64,000 bases of DNA. Origin: Alteribacillus iranensis. Lineage in GTDB: Bacteria > Bacillota > Bacilli > Bacillales > Marinococcaceae. Location of the stretch: NCBI RefSeq assembly GCF_900113025.1, contig NZ_FONT01000005.1:1-64000 (forward strand). Reading direction: 5' to 3'. Position numbers and translations under genes: made by a program. The notes beneath the pieces are model-generated. The model saw nothing but the letters and a program-made list of their open reading frames with translations, was not told the origin of the DNA and did no database searches. Below, piece by piece: positions 34,182 through 42,992 of this stretch (within the stretch, counting starts at the first letter, position 1; every line of letters starts with the position of its first letter).

Positions 34182-34226
34182 CTATAAAACCTCCGTTACT
34201 TTTTTATTGTTCACGCTTTCATAAAT

Positions 34227-34241
34227 GCAATTACTATGCCA
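34227..34241 (-). promoter_or_regulatory. Sigma-54 (-24/-12) promoter of the aminotransferase unit
   Basis: On the minus strand: TGGCAT-AGTAA-TTGC. GG at -24 and GC at -12 have the required spacing. It starts about 45 bases before the coding region. Confidence 0.8.
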
Positions 34242-34368
34242 ACTTCAAGATTCTCTTTTTTCTTTCTCTTTGTATCACAGACATGACGAGGTTTCATGAG
34301 GAATTAAAAATATCAAGATCACCTACTAAATAAAATTGCTCCCTTAAAAACTTTAATTTCACACTATC

Positions 34369-34392
34369 AATTTATGAAAATATGCATAGACT
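34369..34392. promoter_or_regulatory. Candidate activator-binding palindrome
   Basis: AATTTATGAA-N4-TGCATAGACT has the same layout and spacer as the perfect palindrome at 42755-42778, with seven of ten arm positions paired. It lies about 130 bases upstream of the sigma-54 promoter. The rest of the interval 34393-34553 shows nothing definite. Confidence 0.4.
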
Positions 34393-34553
34393 AATTATTC
34401 CTGCATAGATTATGCGATGTCTTATTTGTCATCACCCAAAACCCCTATATTTCTCGCATTTATTGCTAATTTATTCATTAGACACTAGCACTCTCTTTTT
34501 TCTCCCCTTCTTTTTTATGCTTATATGAATAACTCATTTTAGTGTTTACTCTT

Positions 34554-36098
34554 TTATTGCTCGACTAACGATGACGAGAAATAGAAATTGCTGCGTCTGT
34601 CTTTTAAGGGAGTGACAGAACCTGCCATTCTATTCCTTTTTATTTTCTGAAAGTCGACTTCTCCGTGTTGAACAACCAGAGAGTGTTGATTGTTTTCTAT
34701 AACAACTCCTTTATCAGGAAAACTTATATCAATGGGTGAATATATCCCCGCTCCTGAGTAGTAACTGTCAGTTCTTGGCACCTGAGAAAGGTACCCGGAT
34801 AACCCCGTAATCACTACAAACGTTTCACTTTCGATGGCTCTGGACTGGGCACAATATTTCATTCGCCAATATTCCTGCTCATCTTTCGCCGCAAAAGGGC
34901 TAAATATCAGTACTGCTCCTTGCTCCACCGCTTGAAGGGTAAGTTCAGGAAAGAGTAAGTCATAACCCGTTAATATAGCAATTTTCCCCTTGTCTGTATC
35001 CATAACATTCAGCTTATTCCCTGGTTTTACTCCAAACCATTTACGTTCTTCCAGAGGGACATGTATTTTATATTGCTGGTCGATTTTTCCATTACGGTGA
35101 AACAGGAAACTCACACTGTACAATTCATCTTTACATTTTATAAACTGTGACCCGGTGATAATATTGATACTGTATTGTACAGAGAGTTGTGAAAATAATT
35201 GCAACACATCATCTGTAAATTCGGTTAATTTACGCGCTTGCTTGCTTGGAATTGTTTCTCCTACATAACTAAGCAGTTCATTTGTAATATAATCGGGTAA
35301 GACAGCAAAGTCTGAACGTCTTTTCGAGCACAGATTTATAAAGTACTCGCAACGTTTTGCAAATTCATCAAATGAGCCGATTGTAGTTAAAGGATATTGT
35401 ATCGTTGAGACCTGAACAAGTTTTGCATTGTCGTAAAGCTCATCTTTATTTGGAATATAATCTGGATTGGTCCACTCCAGGATGGTTGCGTATTTTAAGG
35501 AGGCATCGTCTTCCTTTAAATAATTAGCCTGCACACCTCTAATTTCAAATCCATTCATTAACTGAAAAATAAGCACCGGATCATAAATGTTTTGATCTCT
35601 GACTTGCTCTACATACTCTTCTGCTGTAAGTCGTTTAGCATATTTGTGGTAATTAGGAATTCGGCCGCCAAATATAATGCTTTTCAAATTCAACCGTTTA
35701 CATAGTTTACGGCGCTCTTCATATAACCGACGTCCTATTTTTAAATGTCTGTATTCGGGGTGGACTACTACATCAATCCCATATAAGTGCTTCCCATATG
35801 GATCATGATTGGTTATATAGCCTCCACCGCATATCTCTTCAATAGAATGATTATCACCGTACTCTTCATAATTCACGATTAGGCTAGAACTGGACCCTAT
35901 GATTTGACCGTTAAATTCCACACATATTTGCCCCGCAGGAAAAATTCGTATGTGACTTTCATAATGTTTTCTCTCAAAGGCAATGTCGGGATTATCAAAT
36001 CCAAGACGCGCAATTCGCACCACTTCATCGATATCCTTCTCCTCCATTGGTCGTAGCGTAATTTGATTTTCATATGATGAGACATCCAGGCTCTCCAT
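34554..36098 (-). CDS. GNAT-nitrilase fusion protein, YhcX-like, with altered catalytic triad
   Basis: A 514-residue fusion: a GNAT domain (about residues 1-220, paralogous to copies A and B) and a carbon-nitrogen hydrolase domain (about 225-505), the layout and length of B. subtilis YhcX. Nitrilases use a Glu-Lys-Cys triad. Here the usual PE reads LPDYIT (Asp), Lys is kept in QQYKIHVPL, and the usual CYD before FPEL reads LTGYDLLFPEL, so the nucleophilic Cys is Gly. The hydrolase part is therefore probably inactive. ATG 36098 follows AAAGGAG. It is the last gene of the pot transport operon. Confidence 0.85.
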   Translation of the reverse strand: MESLDVSSYENQITLRPMEEKDIDEVVRIARLGFDNPDIAFERKHYESHIRIFPAGQICVEFNGQIIGSSSSLIVNYEEYGDNHSIEEICGGGYITNHDPYGKHLYGIDVVVHPEYRHLKIGRRLYEERRKLCKRLNLKSIIFGGRIPNYHKYAKRLTAEEYVEQVRDQNIYDPVLIFQLMNGFEIRGVQANYLKEDDASLKYATILEWTNPDYIPNKDELYDNAKLVQVSTIQYPLTTIGSFDEFAKRCEYFINLCSKRRSDFAVLPDYITNELLSYVGETIPSKQARKLTEFTDDVLQLFSQLSVQYSINIITGSQFIKCKDELYSVSFLFHRNGKIDQQYKIHVPLEERKWFGVKPGNKLNVMDTDKGKIAILTGYDLLFPELTLQAVEQGAVLIFSPFAAKDEQEYWRMKYCAQSRAIESETFVVITGLSGYLSQVPRTDSYYSGAGIYSPIDISFPDKGVVIENNQHSLVVQHGEVDFQKIKRNRMAGSVTPLKDRRSNFYFSSSLVEQ

Positions 36099-36157
36099 TT
36101 CATTTCTACTCCTTTCTCTACTTATCAGAGAGGTTTCCACCACACTCTAAAATCATT

Positions 36158-37441
36158 TTATCTAGCGAAGCGATCCTGTAATTGTTTATATACTTTCACA
36201 ACCCCTACACCTGTTGAATTCTGACTATGAAATGGAATAGGTTTTAATTTGGGAATACGCAGTGGGTGGTCTGGATCGCCTTCCTTTAGAATATCCTCTG
36301 CTATTGTTTTTCCAAGCATAGTAGCCATAGCAGCCCCATGTCCTCCATAACCAAATGCAAAGTGTGTTCCGTCCTTCAATTGCCCCACGTAAGGTAACAT
36401 GCTCTTTGTAAATCCCACTTTTCCTCCCCAGCGGTATTCTATCCGGGTTCCTTTTAATTGCGGAAATACTCGCAGCATACCTTCCCATAAGTTATCAAAT
36501 AAACGGTTTTCATCCCGTTTACTAGAAGCCCTTCCAGAGCCTCCAAAAGCCAATCGATTGTCAGCAGTTCGTCGAAAATAAAATAAAAGATTTTTAGTAT
36601 CAAAAACGGCACGGTCATTTTTTATCAAGTCACTTACTACCTCTGCAGGCATACTTTCGGTTGCTATCATGATGCTCTCCACAGGTACAACAGAATGCTT
36701 GATTTTTTTATTAATATCTCCCGAATAAGCATTGGTCGCAATGACAAGTTGGTCTGCAGTAATTTTACCTTTTTCCGTCCTGACAACTTTTTTATTATGC
36801 GCATTTTTAGTAATGCTTTTTGCCTTAGAGTTCTCATAAATGGTGGCACCTTGCTGTTCAGCAGCTTCCGCTAAGCCTAATGTATAGTTATAAGGGTGGT
36901 AGTGGGCACTCTGTTTATCAACACACCCTCCTTTATAAAACCTAGTATTCATTTCTTTGTTCATGTTATGTTCATCGATGATCTCTAAATCATAGTAGTC
37001 TAATTTTTTTGCCATGAATTCCTGTTCTCTTTTCATGCTTTCAAGATGTGACGGCTTATAAGCCGCTGCTAAATGTCCATTTCGTTTAAAATCACACTCT
37101 ATTCTATGTGTATTTATAATGTTTTCAATGAGATCAATAGCGTTTATAGAAAGCTGCCACATTTCCTTAGCTTTCTCCAAACCTTTTTTCTTCGCCCAAT
37201 ATTCCATTGAACCTAAGTATCCCGTTAAAACTTCCCCTCCATTTCGGCCGCTAGCACCCGCGCCGACTTTCCCTTGTTCCAATACTACTGTTTTACAACC
37301 TTTTTTCTGCAGATGGTAGGCGGCTGATAAGCCTGTAAACCCTCCACCAATTATTGCTACGTCGTAACTTTCGTCTCCTTGTAACTCTGAACGTCGAACA
37401 TGTTTATTTGCTGTTCCTTCCCACATCGATAGCAAATCCAT
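36158..37441 (-). CDS. FAD-dependent amine oxidase, PuuB-like
   Basis: A 427-residue DAO-type flavoprotein resembling gamma-glutamylputrescine oxidase. The FAD motif DVAIIGGGFTGLSAAYHLQKKG (about residues 27-48) and FGYGGHGAAMATMLGK near the C-terminus are present, as is GKVGAGASGRNGG. ATG 37441 is preferred, six bases after AAGGTG; a GTG three codons earlier overlaps it. It lies directly after the Pot permease genes, so it probably oxidises imported or acylated putrescine, making aldehyde and peroxide. No glutamate-putrescine ligase (PuuA) is in the window. Confidence 0.85.
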   Translation of the reverse strand: MDLLSMWEGTANKHVRRSELQGDESYDVAIIGGGFTGLSAAYHLQKKGCKTVVLEQGKVGAGASGRNGGEVLTGYLGSMEYWAKKKGLEKAKEMWQLSINAIDLIENIINTHRIECDFKRNGHLAAAYKPSHLESMKREQEFMAKKLDYYDLEIIDEHNMNKEMNTRFYKGGCVDKQSAHYHPYNYTLGLAEAAEQQGATIYENSKAKSITKNAHNKKVVRTEKGKITADQLVIATNAYSGDINKKIKHSVVPVESIMIATESMPAEVVSDLIKNDRAVFDTKNLLFYFRRTADNRLAFGGSGRASSKRDENRLFDNLWEGMLRVFPQLKGTRIEYRWGGKVGFTKSMLPYVGQLKDGTHFAFGYGGHGAAMATMLGKTIAEDILKEGDPDHPLRIPKLKPIPFHSQNSTGVGVVKVYKQLQDRFAR

Positions 37442-37486
37442 ATCTTTCACCTTCCCATCTGATCCTATTTGTATATCATTTCTGTT

Positions 37487-38341
37487 TTACATAAAGCTAG
37501 AAGTTTCATTGTTTTTTGATGTGAACTTCATTAGGATAACGATCGAAATCAAAACCAAAGCCATTAGCAACAGCGATATGGCCGAACCCAGCTGCCAATT
37601 CATCTCTACAAGAAAAGCATCTTTGATGACATTCCCAATCATCAATAAACGACCACCAGTCAATAAATCAGTAACAACAAATACACTAACCGCCGGTACA
37701 AATGTCATAACAATTCCTGAAAGAACCCCTGGAAACGTCAAAGGTAGAGTCACTCGAAAAAATGTACGGACAGGGTTCGCTCCCAAATCTTCAGCTGCTT
37801 CTAAGTAAGACTGATTCAGTTGCTCAATAGATGCATAAATTGGCAAAATCATAAACGGTAAAAACCCGTAAACTAGTCCAATTATTACGGCAAAAGGTGT
37901 GTATAACATAGTGATTGGTTCGGAAATGATGCCTAGTTTTATAAGGAGGTTATTGATCGCTCCTTGGTTATTCATTAGAATAATCCACGAGTATAACCGT
38001 ATAAGGAGGTTTGTCCAAAACGGGATCATGACCAATAATAATAATAGATTTTTCCATTTCCCGGCATGAGCGATAAAGTAAGCAAAAGGATATCCAATCA
38101 AGACGCAAGATAACGTCGCAAGCCCCGCCCACCATAGAGACTGCCAGATAGCTTGAGCATATAAAGAGCTGAAAGCCAATGTATAAGCTTCTGTACTAAA
38201 TTCATATAAAATGCCGCCAAATCCAGTATTTGTTGTAAAACTTATTATGGCGATCATCGCTACGGGAACGACTAAAAAGGCTAATAACCATATGATGGTA
38301 GGTGATAACATTAAATAAGCCGCTTTTATGTTTCGCACCAT
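37487..38341 (-). CDS. potB: Spermidine/putrescine ABC transporter permease, PotB-like
   Basis: A 284-residue permease with six helices. The EAA loop that contacts the ATPase reads SYLEAAEDLGANPVRTFFRVTLPLTFPGV (about residues 175-203). It follows the PotC-like gene by only three bases. ATG 38341 follows GGGGAGAGG. Together with PotC it forms the membrane channel for the lipoprotein-bound polyamine. Confidence 0.9.
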   Translation of the reverse strand: MVRNIKAAYLMLSPTIIWLLAFLVVPVAMIAIISFTTNTGFGGILYEFSTEAYTLAFSSLYAQAIWQSLWWAGLATLSCVLIGYPFAYFIAHAGKWKNLLLLLVMIPFWTNLLIRLYSWIILMNNQGAINNLLIKLGIISEPITMLYTPFAVIIGLVYGFLPFMILPIYASIEQLNQSYLEAAEDLGANPVRTFFRVTLPLTFPGVLSGIVMTFVPAVSVFVVTDLLTGGRLLMIGNVIKDAFLVEMNWQLGSAISLLLMALVLISIVILMKFTSKNNETSSFM

Positions 38342-38344
38342 AAT

Positions 38345-39139
38345 CTATACCTCTCCCCCTTTTCTATCTGCTCGCATCATTCGCCATCCAACAATGGAGA
38401 CGAAGAAGATAATTAGCAAAATTAGGATAGTAGATAACGCATTAATCTCTGGTGATACTCCTCGTCTTACCATAGAGTAGACGAGCACTGGAAGAGTATT
38501 CGATCCTGGTCCAGTCGTAAAGAACGCAACCACGAATTCATCGAGTGATATTGTAAACGCCATGAGAGCTCCTGCTAATATGCCAGGAAACAAAAGTGGA
38601 AAAGTTACTTTCCAAAAGGTATGCCACTCATTAGCGCCTAAATCTTTCGCTGCCTCTTCAAGAGCATTGTCCATCCCAGCCAGCCTTGCCAGAAGGACGA
38701 GAATCACAAAAGAAGTTGCAAACACTACATGCCCTGGCACGATCGTTAGAAGTCCTAATTGAATATTCATAGCCCCGTACAAGCTCAGTAGTGCAACTGC
38801 CAAGACAATTTCAGGTATAACAACCGGTATATAAAAAATAAAACTAATTGCCTTTCTGCCAGGAAAAATATACCGATGAAGCACAAGTGCTCCAAGCACT
38901 CCTAACACGGTCGATATAATGGTAGTTATCACGGCTACAATTAAACTATTTACTGTGGCTTCAATAATCTGGCTATTGTTAAACAACTTTACATACCATT
39001 CAAAAGTAAAACCTGTCCATACCGTACCTAATTTGGAATCATTAAAAGAAAACGCCATCAACACAACTAACGGTATATAAAAGAACATGAATACTAACAC
39101 GGAGTAGATTAATAATATTTTTCTCGTTCTTGGTCTCAT
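38345..39139 (-). CDS. potC: Spermidine/putrescine ABC transporter permease, PotC-like
   Basis: A 264-residue permease with six helices. The EAA loop reads LEEAAKDLGANEWHTFWKVTFPLLFPGI. ATG 39139 is six bases after GGGGG; the GTG two codons earlier overlaps that site. Gene order in the operon is potA, two potD, potC, potB, reversed from the common potABCD. Confidence 0.9.
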   Translation of the reverse strand: MRPRTRKILLIYSVLVFMFFYIPLVVLMAFSFNDSKLGTVWTGFTFEWYVKLFNNSQIIEATVNSLIVAVITTIISTVLGVLGALVLHRYIFPGRKAISFIFYIPVVIPEIVLAVALLSLYGAMNIQLGLLTIVPGHVVFATSFVILVLLARLAGMDNALEEAAKDLGANEWHTFWKVTFPLLFPGILAGALMAFTISLDEFVVAFFTTGPGSNTLPVLVYSMVRRGVSPEINALSTILILLIIFFVSIVGWRMMRADRKGGEV

Positions 39140-39218
39140 AGACACCCCCGCCTTTGCGCTAACACAGTCAAAATTCTTAGCTTTCCGCCACTGAAGGTGA
39201 CGAAAAGCTAGCCGATTT

Positions 39219-40283
39219 TTACTCTACTTTTATCTCCTTGTAAATTTGGTTCATTTTCCCTAATTGCTCTTGGTTCATATACTCAAAAAACGATGAACTT
39301 TCTGGTATTTCCGGATATGAAGCTGGATTATTTGACTCTTCCTCACTCATTAACTCTTGAGCCGCTTTGTTTGGATTACTACTAGGTATAGCGTCAGTCA
39401 ATTTTTTACTCACCTCTGGACGCAACATGTAATTAATAAACACCTCTGCCGTATACTTATTTTTGGAAGAGACAGGGACTACAAAATTATCCATCCAGAG
39501 CATGCCCCCATCTTCTGGTAGTAAATAGCTTATTTTGTCATTTTCCGCTATTGCTGTTCCTGCTTGATCAGAGTATGTTTGTGCTAACCATACTTCCTCG
39601 CTAACCAGTTTATCAGCAGGTGTGTTATCAAAAGCTAGTATATTCTCATTCACTTCTGATATTTTCTGTTTTGCTTCCATAAGTTCCTCATCAGACGGAT
39701 CATTCATGTCGTATCCTAGCATTTGTAACGCCATGGATACTCCTTCTCGTGGAGTTTCTTGAATAGTAACGCGACCTTCATATGCAGGATCCCATAATGC
39801 TTCCCAACTTCTAGGCTCGTCCACATATTCCGTGTTATAAGCAATTCCTATACTCCCGTAAAGATAAGGAACAGAATAAGTGTTGTCTGGATCGAAAGAA
39901 GGGTTTCTAAATTCCTCTGAAATATTTTTAAAATTCGGGAGGTTATCCATGTTTAGCTCCTGAAGCAGTCCTTCTTCCGCCATCTGTTCAACAAAATAAT
40001 CAGTCGGCACCACAACGTCATAATCCACTGTGTCACTATTCAACTTTGTTATTAATTCCTGATTAGATGTGTAGGTATCATAAATAACCTTTACGCCAAA
40101 TTCTTCTTCAAAATCTTCCAAAATTTCCGGGTCAATATTTTCACCCCAGTTGAAAAAATACAGTTCTTCAGCTAACTCTTGATTACTATCTTCTGCGGAT
40201 GATGATTCTGACTTATCTCCACAGGCTGTGAGCAGGAGAGTGACAATACAAAGGAAAAGCAAGCTTTTATAAGGAGCAGCCAT
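39219..40283 (-). CDS. potD: Polyamine-binding lipoprotein, PotD-like (second copy)
   Basis: A 354-residue extracellular solute-binding protein. The lipobox LLTAC places Cys21 as the lipidated residue. Typical PotD segments are YFFNWGENIDPEILEDFEEEFGVKVIYDTYTSNQELI, NSDTVDYDVVVPTDYFVE and PEDGGMLWMDNFVVP, where a Trp and acidic residues line the ligand site. GGGAGG precedes ATG 40283. It lies 39 bases after the first potD-like gene, and the two are clear paralogues. They may differ in preference for putrescine and spermidine. Confidence 0.9.
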   Translation of the reverse strand: MAAPYKSLLFLCIVTLLLTACGDKSESSSAEDSNQELAEELYFFNWGENIDPEILEDFEEEFGVKVIYDTYTSNQELITKLNSDTVDYDVVVPTDYFVEQMAEEGLLQELNMDNLPNFKNISEEFRNPSFDPDNTYSVPYLYGSIGIAYNTEYVDEPRSWEALWDPAYEGRVTIQETPREGVSMALQMLGYDMNDPSDEELMEAKQKISEVNENILAFDNTPADKLVSEEVWLAQTYSDQAGTAIAENDKISYLLPEDGGMLWMDNFVVPVSSKNKYTAEVFINYMLRPEVSKKLTDAIPSSNPNKAAQELMSEEESNNPASYPEIPESSSFFEYMNQEQLGKMNQIYKEIKVE

Positions 40284-40322
40284 AAACGGACCTCCCTTTC
40301 CATTCGCAGTTAATATGCTTTC

Positions 40323-41429
40323 TTAATCCACCTTAGATTCCTGGAAGTAACGGTTCATCATCTGGGTCTTATCTGGGTCTAAAGGTTTTCCCCAATCTGC
40401 TTTTTCAATTTGTTCAGAGGGGATGTTCATTCCAGGGCTTTCCTTCAATTCGTCGTCCAGCAATTCTACGGCTGCTTCATTCGGATTTCCGTATGGGTAC
40501 GCTTCAGAAAGCTTTTTGCTTACTTCCGGACGTAATAAATAATCGATAAAAACTTCCGCTGTATATTTATTTTGTGCATTAGCGGGAATAACCATATTAT
40601 CTGTCCACCGAATTCCTCCTTCTTCCGGAAGCACAAACTCTATATTCTTGTTTTCTTTCCAGGCTACTGCTGCGGCTCCCGAATAAGCATATCCAATCCA
40701 TGCTTCGCCACTTGCAAATTCGGGCTCTGGGGTTGACTTAAAAGCGAGCAGATTTGGAACTAATTCTTTTAATTTTTCACCAGCCTCTTGAAGTTGTTCT
40801 TCCGTTGGATCATTCGGATCATATCCTAAAGACTGCAATAACATGTTAAAGTTTTCTTTAGGTTCTTCCATCGTTATGACTTGTCCTTTGTATTCAGGAT
40901 TCCATAGGTCTTCCCAGCTTGTCGGAGCTTCATCTATCTTCTCGGAGTTAAAAGCAATTCCATCATAACCGTACATATATGGGACGGAGTATTTTTCATC
41001 CGGATCAAACGGAAGCCCTTTCCATTCATCTGCAATATTTTCGTAATTAGGAATATTACTAAAGTCAATTTCTTGTAGCATCCCTTCTTCTTTCAATTGA
41101 TTCACGAAAAAATCTGAAGGAACTACTAAGTCATAAGCCACTGTGCCTGCCTGCAGCTTAGCAAGCATTTCCTGGTTAGAGCTAAAGGTAGAATAAACGA
41201 TTTCCACACCAAATTCTTCTTCAAAATTGTCGAGAATTTCCTGGGGCATATATTCGCTCCAATTAAAAATTAACAACTCATCAGACAATTCTTCACTAGC
41301 CGCCGCATTTTCTGGACTCTCATTTTCATCGACATTTGTTTGCTCGCTATTCCCCCCACTCGAACAAGCCGTCAAACCAATAATAAGTATGGAACAAAGC
41401 AAAATTAACCTATTGAATTTCATTGTCAT
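40323..41429 (-). CDS. potD: Polyamine-binding lipoprotein, PotD-like (first copy)
   Basis: A 368-residue lipoprotein with lipobox GLTAC (Cys22) and an acidic, Asn/Glu-rich linker. It matches its neighbour in LIFNWSEYMPQEILDNFEEEFGVEIVYSTFSSNQEML, LVVPSDFFV and PEEGGIRWTDNMVIP. AAAGGGGG precedes ATG 41429. Ligand class is inferred from the family and from the permease and ATPase beside it. Having two binding proteins in one operon is uncommon. Confidence 0.9.
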   Translation of the reverse strand: MTMKFNRLILLCSILIIGLTACSSGGNSEQTNVDENESPENAAASEELSDELLIFNWSEYMPQEILDNFEEEFGVEIVYSTFSSNQEMLAKLQAGTVAYDLVVPSDFFVNQLKEEGMLQEIDFSNIPNYENIADEWKGLPFDPDEKYSVPYMYGYDGIAFNSEKIDEAPTSWEDLWNPEYKGQVITMEEPKENFNMLLQSLGYDPNDPTEEQLQEAGEKLKELVPNLLAFKSTPEPEFASGEAWIGYAYSGAAAVAWKENKNIEFVLPEEGGIRWTDNMVIPANAQNKYTAEVFIDYLLRPEVSKKLSEAYPYGNPNEAAVELLDDELKESPGMNIPSEQIEKADWGKPLDPDKTQMMNRYFQESKVD

Positions 41430-41456
41430 TTTATTTCCCCCTTTTCATTACATAAG

Positions 41457-42557
41457 CTAAGCTTCTATTTTCTCTTTCTCGTGAACAGGAAATATTACCG
41501 CATTTTCTGGGTTCCAGTAAATATACAAGTTGTCTCCTTCTTGAAGGTGCAGTGTTTTATCATATGGACTATGTGCTGTGATTTTTTGACCGTCCGAGAA
41601 GGAAGCAACAATTTTAGTCACAGAACCAATATATATTTTGTCTTGGATTTTCACCTTTAAATAGTCTTGTGACTTATTACCCGGCTCTTGCGTGATGTGA
41701 ATTCGTTCCGGGCGGATCGAAAGGTATATGTCTTCACCACTTTCAATGTTCGAATGATTATGAATACTCACTTTCTGTTCTCCGATGGACATATATAAGT
41801 TGCTACCTTCACCACCTTTCACAGTACCTTCAAAGAAATTTGTCTCCCCTATAAAATCAGCGACAAATTTTGTTTTTGGTCGTTCATATATTTCATCTGG
41901 CAAACCCATTTGTTCTATCTGCCCCTGATTCATTACAACGATCCGATCAGACATGGTCAATGCCTCTTCCTGATCATGAGTAACATAGATAAAAGTCATA
42001 CCCAGCTCTTGCTGTAATTGCTTTAATTCAAGTTGCATTTGTTTTCTAAGTTTTAAGTCTAATGCTCCTAATGGTTCGTCAAGTAAGAGCACACGTGGAT
42101 TATTAACAATTGCTCGAGCAATAGCTACACGTTGTTGTTGCCCTCCACTCAATTTTTTAGGTTTTCTATCGCTAAAAGCTCGGAGTTGGACAAGATCCAG
42201 GGCCCGATGCACCTGCTCATCAATCTCACTTTTTGGTATTTTTTTCATTTTCAAACCGAAAGCTACGTTTTCCGCTACTGTCATGTGTGGAAAAAGAGAG
42301 TAGCTTTGAAAAACTGTATTCACTTCTCTGTTATAAGGTTCTATTTTTTCGACTTGCTTTCCATCGATCCAAATGTTTCCTTCATCAGGTTTCTCAAATC
42401 CTGCAATCATTCTTAACGTTGTTGTTTTTCCACATCCAGAAGGTCCCAGTAAAGTTAAAAATTCTCCCTCCTTAATATCAAGATTAATCTTATGAACTGC
42501 ATAATTTTCACCAAATTTCTTTGAGACCTCTTCTAGATATACCATGTTATCTGACAC
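41457..42557 (-). CDS. potA: Spermidine/putrescine ABC transporter ATP-binding protein PotA
   Basis: A 366-residue cytoplasmic ATPase. Walker A GPSGCGKTTTLRMIAG, signature LSGGQQQRVAIARAI, Walker B RVLLLDEPLGALD and a C-terminal TOBE domain (about residues 280-360) are present. GTG 42557 follows GGAGG. First gene of a seven-gene unit (potA-potD-potD-potC-potB-oxidase-GNAT/nitrilase) preceded by a sigma-54 promoter about 75 bases upstream. It powers uptake of polyamine delivered by the two PotD proteins. Confidence 0.93.
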   Translation of the reverse strand: MSDNMVYLEEVSKKFGENYAVHKINLDIKEGEFLTLLGPSGCGKTTTLRMIAGFEKPDEGNIWIDGKQVEKIEPYNREVNTVFQSYSLFPHMTVAENVAFGLKMKKIPKSEIDEQVHRALDLVQLRAFSDRKPKKLSGGQQQRVAIARAIVNNPRVLLLDEPLGALDLKLRKQMQLELKQLQQELGMTFIYVTHDQEEALTMSDRIVVMNQGQIEQMGLPDEIYERPKTKFVADFIGETNFFEGTVKGGEGSNLYMSIGEQKVSIHNHSNIESGEDIYLSIRPERIHITQEPGNKSQDYLKVKIQDKIYIGSVTKIVASFSDGQKITAHSPYDKTLHLQEGDNLYIYWNPENAVIFPVHEKEKIEA

Positions 42558-42630
42558 TGTTCACCCTCCTGTCACAAAGTAATGAATTCTAGCACCTCTA
42601 GTTGTAAATTGACTACGCTTACATATACTT

Positions 42631-42645
42631 GCAAGTTCTGTACCA
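42631..42645 (-). promoter_or_regulatory. Sigma-54 (-24/-12) promoter of the pot operon
   Basis: On the minus strand: TGGTAC-AGAAC-TTGC, with GG at -24 and GC at -12. No equally good sigmaA promoter is visible in this 435-base intergenic region. Confidence 0.8.
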
Positions 42646-42754
42646 TTATTGAAATTTTATTAAAAATCTAATAATTACTTTAAAAAGGACTTTTTTAGTT
42701 TAAAAAAACAAACGCAACCATTCCTATACCATCTTTTTTAGTACGTCTCGCATA

Positions 42755-42778
42755 ATTTTATGCACATTTGCATAAAAT
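42755..42778. promoter_or_regulatory. Upstream activating palindrome for the sigma-54 activator
   Basis: A perfect inverted repeat, ATTTTATGCA-CATT-TGCATAAAAT, begins about 110 bases upstream of the -24 box. This is where enhancer-binding proteins normally bind. Degenerate versions precede two other sigma-54 units of the cluster. Confidence 0.7.
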
Positions 42779-42913
42779 GTTACTTTCCCCCTATGACAAT
42801 GCTATTCGTTGGTATTAACAGTGATTACTATATTTAAATGTAAAAAAGTGGTACCCATTTTAGAATAATATTTACTTTTTAGCAGTTTGAAAGTTTAGGG
42901 CTATGTTTACAGG

Positions 42914-42969
42914 TAAAAATCCCTCACTAGGAAGACAGATTATTCATCTACCTAGGAGGGATATTTTTA
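42914..42969 (-). terminator. Terminator of the deacetylase gene
   Basis: AAAAATCCCTC pairs with GAGGGATATTTTT; on the minus strand the stem ends in a T run just after the stop at 42993. Confidence 0.65.
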
Positions 42970-42992
42970 GTCGGACAATTCAAAACTTGAAA

